A DNA stretch of 8,652 nucleotides from CAMAPP01 sp046153685 (GTDB lineage Bacteria; Pseudomonadota; Alphaproteobacteria; CADEGL01), in assembly GCA_046153685.1 (NCBI GenBank), contig JBJXGH010000143.1, forward strand, positions 1 to 8,652. Direction: 5' to 3'. This document shows, piece after piece, positions 1 to 6,803 of the stretch. A program made the translations under genes and the position numbers. The notes under the pieces were generated by a model. It made no database searches and was not told the DNA's origin. It was given only the letters and a program-made list of their open reading frames with translations. How positions within the stretch are numbered: the first letter of the stretch is position 1; each line of letters opens with the position of its first letter.

Positions 1-93
1 CGCCATCTGATTTCGGCGGCGAAAATCGTGCTGCTCGGCTATGATCACGGCCACGATATTTGGCGCGCGAGCGCCGCCGCGATCGCGGCCTGA
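1..93 (+). CDS. 3' end of an unidentified protein (partial, about 30 residues)
   Basis: Frame 1 is open from the left edge to a TGA at 91-93 and reads RHLISAAKIVLLGYDHGHD followed by an alanine-rich tail. About three quarters of third codon positions are G or C, as in the neighbouring genes, which supports real coding sequence. The stretch is too short to identify a family, and no function is claimed. The next gene starts 58 bp after its stop on the same strand, so the two could share a transcript. It could also be a chance open frame, since 30 codons without a stop is not rare in GC-rich DNA. Confidence 0.4.
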   Translation, partial: RHLISAAKIVLLGYDHGHDIWRASAAAIAA

Positions 94-140
94 ACCTTGC
101 CGCCCAGGCGAATCGCATCATGAATACCCACATAGCCCAA

Positions 141-145
141 AGGAG
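141..145 (+). promoter_or_regulatory. Shine-Dalgarno site fixing the TTG start of the luciferase-like gene
   Basis: AGGAG lies 6 nt before a TTG at 152-154. The ATG at 41 in the same frame would add 37 residues with no family resemblance and would overlap the end of the upstream gene. The TTG places the conserved beta-strand (DFGYYLP) right at the N-terminus, where this family begins. Confidence 0.7.
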
Positions 146-151
146 ACGAAG

Positions 152-1168
152 TTGGATTTTGGCTACTATCTGCCGTGTTATTGGCCCGATACCAGCGTGC
201 CCATGCAGCACGGCTATCGCGAAGCGGTCGAGCAGGCGAAATTCGCCGAGGAGCTGGGCTTTGTCTCCTTCACCATCCCCGAACACCATTTCACCAACGC
301 CCTCGTTCACCCCAATCCCCTGCTGACCGCCGTCAAGGTCGCCGAGCACACGAAGAAAGCGGCGCTGATCACCTCGACGACGGTGCTGCCCTTCCACGAC
401 ATGCGCCTGCTCGCGGGCGAGATCGCGCAGGCCGATTGCCTGACGAACGGGCGAATCCAAATCGGGGTGGGCCGCGGCGCCTATCGCTACGAGTTCGAGC
501 GCCTGCAAATCGATCCGGCGACCGGGCCCGACCGGTTTCGCGAATCGCTTCAGGTATTGGTCAAGCTGCTATCCGAGGAAGACGTATCCTGGGATGGGCA
601 GTATTACAAATTCCCCGCGACCACGATCATGCCGCGCCCCGTTCAACGCCCCCATCCGGTGATCTGGTTCGCGGGCATGACGCCGGGCGGCATCGATTAC
701 GCGTGCTCGCTCGGCATGCCCGTCCTCACCACCCCTTTGCGCGATTCCTTCGACCGGGTGAAGGAACAAGCAGGTTCCTTCCACGCATCGTCCAAGAAAT
801 ATTGGGGCGAACACAGCCGGCTACGCCTCTCGATGCTGGTCATGCTGTTCGTGACCGAGAACGAAGCGGATATCCGCGACAAGGTGCATGCGGCCATGGA
901 ACGCCACCGGCGCTTCCTCAACGTCTATACCACCGCCGGCACGGTCGAGCGCGGCGCCATCGTGCCCTTGGATTCGGACATCTCGCTCGAGGACGTGGAG
1001 CGTAATCTGATCATCGGTCCGCCCGAGCTCTGCATCGAGAAGCTCAAGCTGTATCAGGCCGAGGGCATCCACAACATGCAGATCAATATGAGTTGGGGCA
1101 CGAGCCACCGCGACATCATGCGCTCGCTTGAGACCTTCGCCGTCAAAGTGATGCCGCACTTCACGTAA
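152..1168 (+). CDS. Luciferase-like (LLM class) flavin-dependent monooxygenase
   Basis: This 338-residue protein belongs to the bacterial-luciferase-like TIM-barrel superfamily, which uses reduced FMN (or F420 in some branches) to oxidise organic substrates in the cytoplasm. The N-terminal strand DFGYYLP, the EHHF motif at residues 44-47 (the position of the conserved luciferase His pair), the TSTTVLP strand near 74-80, and the R-I-Q-I-G-V-G-R-G segment at 101-109 are all typical. FMN use is inferred, because no F420-specific signature was recognised. The length fits single-component alkanal-monooxygenase-like members. The start is a TTG at 152 with a good ribosome site; an ATG at 41 was rejected. 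It ends 103 bp from the convergent ureohydrolase gene. The substrate is unknown. The frame is intact with no missing segment. Confidence 0.9.
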   Translation: MDFGYYLPCYWPDTSVPMQHGYREAVEQAKFAEELGFVSFTIPEHHFTNALVHPNPLLTAVKVAEHTKKAALITSTTVLPFHDMRLLAGEIAQADCLTNGRIQIGVGRGAYRYEFERLQIDPATGPDRFRESLQVLVKLLSEEDVSWDGQYYKFPATTIMPRPVQRPHPVIWFAGMTPGGIDYACSLGMPVLTTPLRDSFDRVKEQAGSFHASSKKYWGEHSRLRLSMLVMLFVTENEADIRDKVHAAMERHRRFLNVYTTAGTVERGAIVPLDSDISLEDVERNLIIGPPELCIEKLKLYQAEGIHNMQINMSWGTSHRDIMRSLETFAVKVMPHFT

Positions 1169-1271
1169 GGCGAAGTCGTCATCGCCCCGCACGCGGCCAC
1201 TCCAGGAGCGCCCGCCCATCCGGCGCACGATCCACGCCCCGTCCCTCGCCCGCCGCCGGATCGCCCGTTGG
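1169..1271. other. Convergent intergenic gap; no clear terminator
   Basis: This gap lies between two converging genes. Its start (TAAGGCGAAGTC at 1166-1177, including the stop codon) resembles the 25-bp tandem repeat unit at 6668-6717. A weak 5-bp inverted repeat (GCGCC at 1208-1212, GGCGC at 1222-1226) has no T-run, so it is not a convincing terminator. Nothing else is visible. Confidence 0.4.
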
Positions 1272-2246
1272 CTAGCGCCCCTTGCGCCGCCGCAACGCCT
1301 CTGCGGCGACGCAGAGAATCTCGAACATCAGCGTTGCGCCGTTGAGCGCCGTCGTGCCCGAGGGATCGAAGGGCGGCGCCACCTCGACCACGTCGCCGCC
1401 GACGATGTCGAGATCCTTGAGCATGCGAATCATGCGTTGCGCCTCGACCATGGTGATGCCGCCCGCCTCGGGCGTGCCCGTGCCGGGGGCATAGACGGGG
1501 TCGAGGCCGTCGACGTCGAAGGTGACGTACACCGGCCCCGTGCCCGCGACCCGACAGGCTTCCTCGGCCGCCCAGCGCCAACCCTTGTCGTGGAATTCCT
1601 CCATATAGACGACGCGCATTCCGGAATCGTGGCTGAATGCCCAGATCTTCGGGTCGTTGATGCCGCCGCGGATGCCGATTTGGATCGTGCGCTTGGGATC
1701 GACCAGGCCTTCCTCGACCGCGCGGCGGAACGGCGCGCCGTGGTGGAATTTGGAGCCCAAGTAATCGTCGCCCGTGTCGCAATGGGCGTCGAAATGCACC
1801 AGGCCCACGGGTGCCGCGCGCGCGATGCCGCGCAAGATGGGCAAGGTCACCGAATGATCCCCGCCGCAGGAAATCGGCATGACTCCGGCGCGGCCGATCT
1901 CGCCGAAGAACGCGGCGATTTCACCGAGCGCCCCCTCGAGCTCGAAGGGCTGCTCGACCCAGGCATCGCCCACATCGCGCACGCGCAGGCCGGTATAGGG
2001 ATTGGCACCGGTCGCCTGATTGAAGACGCGCATGAGGGAAGACTGGTTGCGCACCTCGCGCGGGCCGTGCCGGGCGCCTGGGCGGTTGGTCACCCCGCCA
2101 TCGAATGGCACGCCGACAAGCGCGATATCGACCTCGGTCAATTCCTCGGTGAAGGGCGCGCGCATGAAGGTCGCCAGGCCGTGATAGCGGGGCCTGATCT
2201 GCGGGTTCGCGAGCTCCTTGTACTTGGCGAGTTTCTTGATGGTCAT
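1272..2246 (-). CDS. Ureohydrolase of the agmatinase/guanidinobutyrase type
   Basis: This 324-residue protein is a complete ureohydrolase, the di-manganese enzyme family that removes urea from agmatine, arginine or other guanidino compounds. Visible motifs in order: GVPFDGG (45-51) and RPGARHGPR (55-63) in the N-terminal part, CGGDHS (127-132), FDAHCDT (152-158), and FDVDGLDP (243-250) followed by an APGTGTPE segment. All six expected metal ligands are present: H131, D153, H155, D157, D244 and D246. E260 sits where the family has its substrate-facing glutamate. Segments such as HHGAPFRRA and the RPGAR region look more like agmatinase, guanidinobutyrase and guanidinopropionase than arginase, but the natural guanidino substrate cannot be chosen from sequence. 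It is the second gene of a minus-strand pair, starting 34 bp after the gamma-glutamyltransferase-like gene. Its ribosome site (AGAGAGC) is weak, which fits translation from a shared message. It would often be labelled speB. Confidence 0.93.
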   Translation of the reverse strand: MTIKKLAKYKELANPQIRPRYHGLATFMRAPFTEELTEVDIALVGVPFDGGVTNRPGARHGPREVRNQSSLMRVFNQATGANPYTGLRVRDVGDAWVEQPFELEGALGEIAAFFGEIGRAGVMPISCGGDHSVTLPILRGIARAAPVGLVHFDAHCDTGDDYLGSKFHHGAPFRRAVEEGLVDPKRTIQIGIRGGINDPKIWAFSHDSGMRVVYMEEFHDKGWRWAAEEACRVAGTGPVYVTFDVDGLDPVYAPGTGTPEAGGITMVEAQRMIRMLKDLDIVGGDVVEVAPPFDPSGTTALNGATLMFEILCVAAEALRRRKGR

Positions 2247-2280
2247 TTTTTGCTCTCTGTTCGATTCTCTGCCCGCAATG

Positions 2281-4071
2281 TCACCAACCTATGGCATAGG
2301 ACGGCCGACGCGGGTCGGCCCCGCCGCTCAACAAGCCCGTCTTTAGATCCTTCGCCACCATGCACACTCCGCCCGCGCGCCAGGTGCGCTCGGGCCATAT
2401 CTCGACCGCGTGGCCGCGCGCCGCCATCTCGCGCCGCACCGCCTCCCCGAGCGAAGGTTCGAGATTGAGCCGGCCCGGAAAGGATAAGTGCGGCTCGAAG
2501 GAATTGGGGAAGGAAAACGTGCCAAAGCGCGGCGCCTCGACGGCCTGCTGCACGTCCATGCCGAAAACGAGGACGTTGAGCAGGCATTGCAGCATCGCTT
2601 GGCTTTGCACGTCGCCACCGGGCGTACCGAAGGGCATGAGCACATGCCCCGCCTTGAACGCAAGCGCCGGATTGGGGGTCAGGCGCGGGCGCCGCCCCGG
2701 CAAGGCCGCCGCCGGATGGCCGTGCCGCGCCCAGGATTGGCTGCCCCTGCTCGACGGGCACAGCCCCGTGCCCGGAACGAGCGGCGCGTTGTAGGACGTA
2801 TCGCTGGGCGTGGCGGAGAACGCGTTCCCCCAGCGATCGATCACCGCGACATAAGAAGTATCGAGCGCCGCCATGGGATCACCAGCTCGGGGATCGCCGG
2901 CGCGCGGCGCGGCTTCGCCGCGCGAACGCGCGCCCTTCGCCACATCGCCCGCTTCCGGCATGTCTGGCCACGCCTCGCGCGCGCGGATGAGCGCGCGGCG
3001 CTGGGTGGCGTAAGCCTTCGACAGCAGCCGCGCCATCGGCACGCGGCCGAAGCGCGGATCGGTGTAATGGCGTTCGCGGTCGGCGAAGGCCAGCTTCAGC
3101 GCCTCGGCCAGATAATGGACATAATCGGGCGAGTTGTGGCCAAGCGAGCGAAGGTCTAGCGCATCGAGAATCGCGAGGGTTTGGGTCAGGACCGGCCCCT
3201 GCGACCACGGCCCGCAGACATGTACCTCGACGCCGCGAAAACGCAGGCACACCGATTCTCCGAACTCGACGCGGTAATCGGCAAGGTCCCGGCGCGTGAG
3301 CCAGCCACCCTCGGATGCCTGGTGATCGGCGATGGCCTTGGCGATATCGCCGACATAGAAGGCGTCGCGCGCGGCCTTGAGGCCCGCGGCCCGGCCGCGC
3401 TTGCGCCCACGCCTCTCGGCATCCGCCATGAATTGCAGACTCGCCGCCAGGTGCCGCTGCACGAACACTTCGCCGACACGCGGCGGGCGGCCCTTGGGTA
3501 GGTACACCGCCGCGTTCTGTTTCCAGCGGCGATAGCCCTCGGCGAAGGTCGCGATGTTCTCGGCCATGAGAGCATGCATGGCGAAGCCCTCGCGCGCGAG
3601 GCGTATGGCATCGCTCGCGACCTCGGCGAAGGACATGGTGCCGAAGCGCCCGAGCGCCGCAAGCCATGCGGCGGGCGCCGCCGGTACGACCGTACGCAGC
3701 ACGCCCGCCGGAATCTTGCCCGCGCATTCATCGACGAAATGTTCAAGACGCGTCGCCGCAGGCCAGGTTCCCAGGCCGTCGATGACCGTGACCTGGCCAG
3801 AGCGCGCGGGCCGGATCATGATCGGCGCCACCCCGGCGGCGTTCACGAGATCGCTTTGCACCACACCGAGCGCGAGGCCGGCCGCGACACCGGCATCGAC
3901 CGCATTGCCGCCCGCATCGAGCACGCGGTGCGCGGCAAGCGCCGCGAGGTAATGCCCCGCCGAAACCATGTGCCGCGTGCCCATGACCGCCGGGCGCAGC
4001 GAGGACGGCGCGCCGCCCTTGGTCGGATCGACGGACAGGGTTTCGTGATAGGACGGAACGATACTCGCCAC
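2281..4071 (-). CDS. Gamma-glutamyltransferase-family Ntn hydrolase (GGT-like or oxamate amidohydrolase-like)
   Basis: This 596-residue protein has the gamma-glutamyltransferase fold. The family is made as a proenzyme that cuts itself, exposing an N-terminal threonine as nucleophile. Typical parts are GGNAVDAGVAAGLALG (54-69), the processing-site segment D-T-S-Y-V-A-V-I-D with predicted catalytic T405, the PSSRGSQSW stretch shortly after it, PRLTPNPALAF (462-472), and GTPGGD (482-487), the glycine loop of the active site. Cleavage would give a large chain of about 404 residues and a small chain of about 192, close to E. coli GGT. Differences from classical GGT: no signal peptide, so it is probably cytoplasmic, and AAGVAPIMI where classical enzymes carry the glycine-rich SGxGGGG motif. 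That suggests a different amide substrate; oxamate amidohydrolase is one relative. The start is GTG 4071, chosen for the GGAGG site 6 nt upstream; a longer frame to 4218 would run into the divergent amidase gene. A Gly-Asp-Pro/Ala-Arg-rich linker precedes the cut site. Confidence 0.88.
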   Translation of the reverse strand: MASIVPSYHETLSVDPTKGGAPSSLRPAVMGTRHMVSAGHYLAALAAHRVLDAGGNAVDAGVAAGLALGVVQSDLVNAAGVAPIMIRPARSGQVTVIDGLGTWPAATRLEHFVDECAGKIPAGVLRTVVPAAPAAWLAALGRFGTMSFAEVASDAIRLAREGFAMHALMAENIATFAEGYRRWKQNAAVYLPKGRPPRVGEVFVQRHLAASLQFMADAERRGRKRGRAAGLKAARDAFYVGDIAKAIADHQASEGGWLTRRDLADYRVEFGESVCLRFRGVEVHVCGPWSQGPVLTQTLAILDALDLRSLGHNSPDYVHYLAEALKLAFADRERHYTDPRFGRVPMARLLSKAYATQRRALIRAREAWPDMPEAGDVAKGARSRGEAAPRAGDPRAGDPMAALDTSYVAVIDRWGNAFSATPSDTSYNAPLVPGTGLCPSSRGSQSWARHGHPAAALPGRRPRLTPNPALAFKAGHVLMPFGTPGGDVQSQAMLQCLLNVLVFGMDVQQAVEAPRFGTFSFPNSFEPHLSFPGRLNLEPSLGEAVRREMAARGHAVEIWPERTWRAGGVCMVAKDLKTGLLSGGADPRRPSYAIGW

Positions 4072-4077
4072 GGGGGA

Positions 4078-4082
4078 CCTCC
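4078..4082 (-). promoter_or_regulatory. Shine-Dalgarno site fixing the GTG start of the GGT-like gene
   Basis: On the minus strand GGAGG ends 6 nt before the GTG at 4071-4069. It sets the start inside the divergent spacer and removes 49 upstream codons that show no family similarity and overlap the amidase gene. Confidence 0.7.
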
Positions 4083-4086
4083 CGGC

Positions 4087-4120
4087 GCATTGTCGGACTT
4101 CGCGGCGCGCGAGACAATGC
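4087..4120. promoter_or_regulatory. Inverted repeat in divergent control region (candidate operator)
   Basis: GCATTGTC at 4087-4094 is matched exactly by its reverse complement GACAATGC at 4113-4120, with an 18-bp spacer. It lies in the 104-bp gap between the divergent GGT-like and amidase genes, just upstream of the GGT-like ribosome site. A shared regulator binding both halves is the simplest reading; a hairpin in the leader RNA is the alternative. No convincing -35/-10 pair could be assigned in either direction, and no regulator gene is present in the window. Confidence 0.4.
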
Positions 4121-4175
4121 ACCGGTTGGGCTGGCGATCTATGCCCGATCTTGGCCTGGGCAACGGGATAACGAT

Positions 4176-5585
4176 ATGACCGATCTCTATTCACTGAACA
4201 TCGCGGAATTGGCCGCACGCCTTCGCGCGCGCACCCTCAGCGCCGTGGACCTGACCGAGCACGCAATCGCCCGTCACCTTCGCCACGCCGCCCTCAACGC
4301 CTACAAGCATTTCGACGCAGAATCCGCGCGCGCCCAGGCAAGCGAGGCCGACAAAGCCTTTTCGCGCGGTGCCGATCTGGGGCCGCTCCAGGGCATTCCC
4401 GTCTCGATCAAGGATTTGTTCGGCGTTGCCGGAATGCCGATCTTCGGCGGCTCGCCCCGCCGCCTGCCGGCGCGATTCGAGGCCGAGGGCCCCATCGTGC
4501 GCGCCCTTCGCGCCCAGGGCGCCATCATCGTCGGCAAGGCGCACACGGTCGAATTCGCCTTCGACGGCCTGGGCGTCAACCAGCACTGGGGCGCGCCGGT
4601 CAATCCCTGGCATCCGACCGAGCACCGCTTGACCGGCGGCTCGTCCTCGGGCGCGGGTGTGAGCCTGCACGAGGGCTCGGCTTGGCTGTCCATCGGCACG
4701 GATTCTGGCGGCTCGGTGCGCATGCCCGCGTCGTGGTCGGGCGCGGTCGGGCTCAAGATGACGCGCGGACGCTGGTCGCTCGACGGCCTGGTGCCATGCT
4801 CGCCCACCCTCGATTCCCCGGGCCCCATCGCGCGTTCGGTCGAGGAGGTCGCGCTTGCCTTTGCCGCGCTCGACCCGGTCGTGGACGGCGCGCGCGTGCG
4901 TGCCCAGGTCCGCGCGGCACAACCGGGCGATTTCACCATCGGCGTCGCGGATGCGCATTTCTGGGATGACGCGGATTCGGGCGTGACCGAATGCGTGAAA
5001 GCGGCGCTCGACGAACTAGCGCGCGCCGGCGCGAAAGTCGCGCGTATTTCCTTCCCCGAAGCCTTGGCCGCTTACGGCGAAAATCTCGGCAAGACGATTT
5101 CCTACCTCGAGCTTCGCGGCTCGATGGAACCGGATCTCGCCGAATGGTGGGATTTGTTCGGCCCCATCTTGAAAGGCCGCATGTCGGGCGCGGACGATCC
5201 GCGCGCGATTCCGGCGACCGTCTATTTCCACGCGCTTGAGAGGCAAAAGACCCTGGCGGCATGTGCGGCGCGCCGGTTCGAGGACGTGGACGTGATCGCT
5301 TGTCCCACGGTGGTTTCATCCCCGCCGCGCGAGGACGAGGTGCGCACGCTCGAAACCTATGCCGGGCCCAATCGGCGCGTGCATCGGAATACCTATTTGG
5401 TGAACGTCCTCGGCCTCTGCGCGCTGTCGATGCCCGTCGGACTTGACGCCCGGAACATGCCGGTCGGAATGCAGCTCATCGCCGCCGCGCGGCAGGAGGA
5501 AAAACTATTGGCCGTCGCCGCCGCCTTCGAGCGCGTGCTCGGCACGCCGGCAAAGCGCCTCGGCACGGCGCCGCGCTGCCGTTAG
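4176..5585 (+). CDS. Amidase-signature family hydrolase
   Basis: This 469-residue protein is an amidase-signature enzyme, a family of serine hydrolases that split carboxamides using a Ser-cisSer-Lys triad. The triad is visible: K79 in PVSIKD, cis-Ser S156 in TGGSSSG, and nucleophile S180 in GTDSGGSVRMPA. The 24-residue spacing between the two serines matches FAAH and GatA. The length fits stand-alone amidases. GatA, the tRNA amidotransferase subunit, is unlikely because no gatB or gatC lies adjacent and the C-terminal half is not GatA-like, though that half gives no clear substrate hint. The ATG at 4176 has only a weak ribosome site (CGGGA). It starts with the family's usual first helix (SLNIAELAARLRA), so a later start is unlikely. 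The gene is divergent from the GGT-like/ureohydrolase pair across a 104-bp gap and may be co-regulated with it. It ends 10 bp before the convergent lipoprotein gene. Confidence 0.9.
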   Translation: MTDLYSLNIAELAARLRARTLSAVDLTEHAIARHLRHAALNAYKHFDAESARAQASEADKAFSRGADLGPLQGIPVSIKDLFGVAGMPIFGGSPRRLPARFEAEGPIVRALRAQGAIIVGKAHTVEFAFDGLGVNQHWGAPVNPWHPTEHRLTGGSSSGAGVSLHEGSAWLSIGTDSGGSVRMPASWSGAVGLKMTRGRWSLDGLVPCSPTLDSPGPIARSVEEVALAFAALDPVVDGARVRAQVRAAQPGDFTIGVADAHFWDDADSGVTECVKAALDELARAGAKVARISFPEALAAYGENLGKTISYLELRGSMEPDLAEWWDLFGPILKGRMSGADDPRAIPATVYFHALERQKTLAACAARRFEDVDVIACPTVVSSPPREDEVRTLETYAGPNRRVHRNTYLVNVLGLCALSMPVGLDARNMPVGMQLIAAARQEEKLLAVAAAFERVLGTPAKRLGTAPRCR

Positions 5586-5595
5586 CGGCGCGCGT

Positions 5596-6036
5596 TCAGT
5601 CCCAACCGACGATTTCGTAGCCTTTGGCCTTGAGGCATTTATTGACATAGGCCTTGTAAACCGGATCGGGCCCTCGGCGTTGCAGCGCGCTTTGAACCAG
5701 CGCCGCGGTGCCGCCGATAGCGGCACCCACGATGGCGCCCGTGCCGGCGCCCCCGCCCGTCACCGCGCCGCCCACCGCGCCAATGGCCCCGCCCGCCGCC
5801 GCGCCGATGGCGGTGTTCTTGGCCGCATCCGCGACCGGGCTGCCGCCATCGGCATGCTTGGACGCCTCGTCCTTGCACGAATCGACGTCCCGCTGGGCTT
5901 GTGTCTCACCGACGGCGCTGTAGTGCGAATTGGGGTAGAGCACGGGCTCGACCGTGCTCGTGCAACCCGCGAGCACGGCCGCGAAAATCGCGACGCCGAA
6001 CGGCGCGCAATGGGATGCGTGTCTAATCTTCCTCAT
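5596..6036 (-). CDS. Glycine-zipper lipoprotein
   Basis: This is a 146-residue secreted lipoprotein. It has a basic N-terminus (MRKIRH), a hydrophobic stretch and a lipobox V-L-A-G-C with Cys25 as the predicted lipidated residue. The middle, roughly 76-110, is a glycine-zipper segment (repeats such as GAAAGGAIGAVGG) of the kind found in small outer-membrane-associated lipoproteins. The C-terminus holds YKAYVNKCLKAKGYEIVGW, a recurring ending in such proteins; C54 and C134 could form a disulfide. The start at 6036 is preferred over upstream in-frame starts because an AAGGA site lies 9 nt before it and it gives a proper signal peptide. It converges on the amidase gene with only 10 bp between stops, and is divergent from the exported protein at 6197. 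The exact role is unknown; envelope structure or stress are typical guesses for the family. Confidence 0.82.
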   Translation of the reverse strand: MRKIRHASHCAPFGVAIFAAVLAGCTSTVEPVLYPNSHYSAVGETQAQRDVDSCKDEASKHADGGSPVADAAKNTAIGAAAGGAIGAVGGAVTGGGAGTGAIVGAAIGGTAALVQSALQRRGPDPVYKAYVNKCLKAKGYEIVGWD

Positions 6037-6082
6037 CGTCGGGCATCCTTCAGATAAATCGGAAAGAACTGCCATGTGCGTG

Positions 6083-6091
6083 ATTTTAGCA
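6083..6091 (-). promoter_or_regulatory. Possible extended -10 promoter for the lipoprotein gene
   Basis: On the minus strand TGCTAAAAT (6091-6083) matches an extended -10 element (TGn followed by TAAAAT) about 47 bp before the lipoprotein start. No good -35 box was found at the usual distance, which extended -10 promoters can tolerate. It is an AT-rich spot in a GC-rich region. Confidence 0.35.
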
Positions 6092-6125
6092 CGGCCATTG
6101 CGGCGAATCTTGGGCAAAACTCCCG

Positions 6126-6144
6126 CCCTTTCGCCGCCAAAGGG
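6126..6144. other. Small inverted repeat in divergent spacer
   Basis: CCCTTT (6126-6131) and AAAGGG (6139-6144) form a perfect 6-bp inverted repeat with a 7-nt spacer between the divergent lipoprotein and exported-protein genes. It could be a small operator or a chance hairpin. No T-run follows, so it is not a terminator. Confidence 0.25.
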
Positions 6145-6156
6145 AAGCGAGAGCCG

Positions 6157-6186
6157 TTGACGTTTGATCAACCACCACCGTTCTAG
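6157..6186 (+). promoter_or_regulatory. Possible promoter for the exported protein at 6197
   Basis: TTGACG (6157-6162) is a near-consensus -35 box. Eighteen bp later TTCTAG (6181-6186) is a weak -10. Transcription would begin around 6193, only a few nucleotides before the ATG at 6197, giving an almost leaderless message. That would agree with the lack of a ribosome site before that ATG. Confidence 0.3.
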
Positions 6187-6196
6187 ACTTGCCCCC

Positions 6197-6676
6197 ATGA
6201 AAGCATTCCCTTGGCGACCCGTCTTACTTTGCGGCCCCATCCTCGCGCTCACCTTGGCCGGTGCGCCCGCACCGGTGCTTGCCGATGCTTCCTTGCCCGG
6301 CGGCTTGCTCAAGGCCGAAGCCAGTGTCGCGGCCGCGCGCACGTCCAGCCAGGCGCTCTTCTTTCAAGGCCAGACCAATCTGCCTGACGGCACCCGCATG
6401 GTGGTGGCGGTGGGTACCGATAAGGGCCAGTTGATCGGCCAGATGGATACGAGCGTCGCGGCAGGCGCTTATCGCGCGGGGCCGTTCGCAGTCGGAAACC
6501 GAGCCCTGCCGCCAGGCGCATACCGCGTGCAGATTTCGAGCGCCTCCGGCACGCTCCAGCCCCGCCACGTCGTCGCGGCATTGGGCGCGCGCGGCGAAAA
6601 GCTCACCGGCCCGCTCGTTCAGTCAAGCCGCGCCGGACGCCATTTTCTGTTTCAGTCCGTGGTCCAGGCGCCTTAG
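6197..6676 (+). CDS. Exported protein of unknown function, probably beta-rich
   Basis: This is a 159-residue protein with a clear signal peptide: basic start, hydrophobic core about 9-23, and likely cleavage after Ala29 (V-L-A before D-A). The mature part is rich in beta-type sequence with features such as GQTNLPDGTRM (58-68) and LPPGAYRVQISSA (104-116). This pattern suggests an immunoglobulin-like or similar beta-sandwich domain in the periplasm; that is inference and no named family is recognised. The start chosen is ATG 6197 because the signal peptide begins there; an in-frame TTG at 6164 would put 11 polar residues in front. No good Shine-Dalgarno site precedes the ATG. The gene is divergent from the lipoprotein gene, and its stop codon lies inside the first copy of a 25-bp tandem repeat. 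Confidence 0.75.
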   Translation: MKAFPWRPVLLCGPILALTLAGAPAPVLADASLPGGLLKAEASVAAARTSSQALFFQGQTNLPDGTRMVVAVGTDKGQLIGQMDTSVAAGAYRAGPFAVGNRALPPGAYRVQISSASGTLQPRHVVAALGARGEKLTGPLVQSSRAGRHFLFQSVVQAP

Positions 6677-6726
6677 GCGAAGTCACCGTCACGCGCCTTA
6701 GGCGAAGTCATCGTCACGCGCCTTAG
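6668..6726. repeat. Tandem repeat, 25-bp unit, about 2.4 copies
   Basis: Copies at 6668-6692 and 6693-6717 differ at one base (CACCG against CATCG), and 6718-6726 repeats the first nine bases again (GCGCCTTAG). The first copy includes the last codons and TAG of the exported-protein gene, so the array grew out of the 3' end of that gene. The core AGGCGAAGTC recurs just after the stop of the luciferase-like gene (1168-1177). Confidence 0.85.
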
Positions 6727-6803
6727 CCGCTGGCCCATATTCGCCCCGCGCTTTGGCCGGGGGCGCTCCTTGCGTTAGGCTCGCGCGCAATCGCGAGGGA
6801 CCC

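Noticed and set aside
41..151. N-terminal extension of the luciferase-like gene from ATG 41
   Set aside because: The added 37 residues do not look like the family, overlap the upstream frame, and a good AGGAG site lies before TTG 152.
1437..2468. Long + strand open frame opposite the ureohydrolase gene
   Set aside because: It is a shadow of the real minus-strand gene: it spans a gene start and spacer and has no recognisable domain. GC-rich DNA commonly produces such frames.
4072..4218. N-terminal extension of the GGT-like gene to 4218
   Set aside because: It overlaps the divergent amidase start and the control region, and a GGAGG site sits directly before GTG 4071.
4176..5585. GatA subunit of the tRNA amidotransferase
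   Set aside because: The amidase triad is shared by the whole family, no gatB or gatC is adjacent, and the context is catabolic.
6668..6726. CRISPR array
   Set aside because: The copies are directly adjacent with no spacers, and no cas genes are present.
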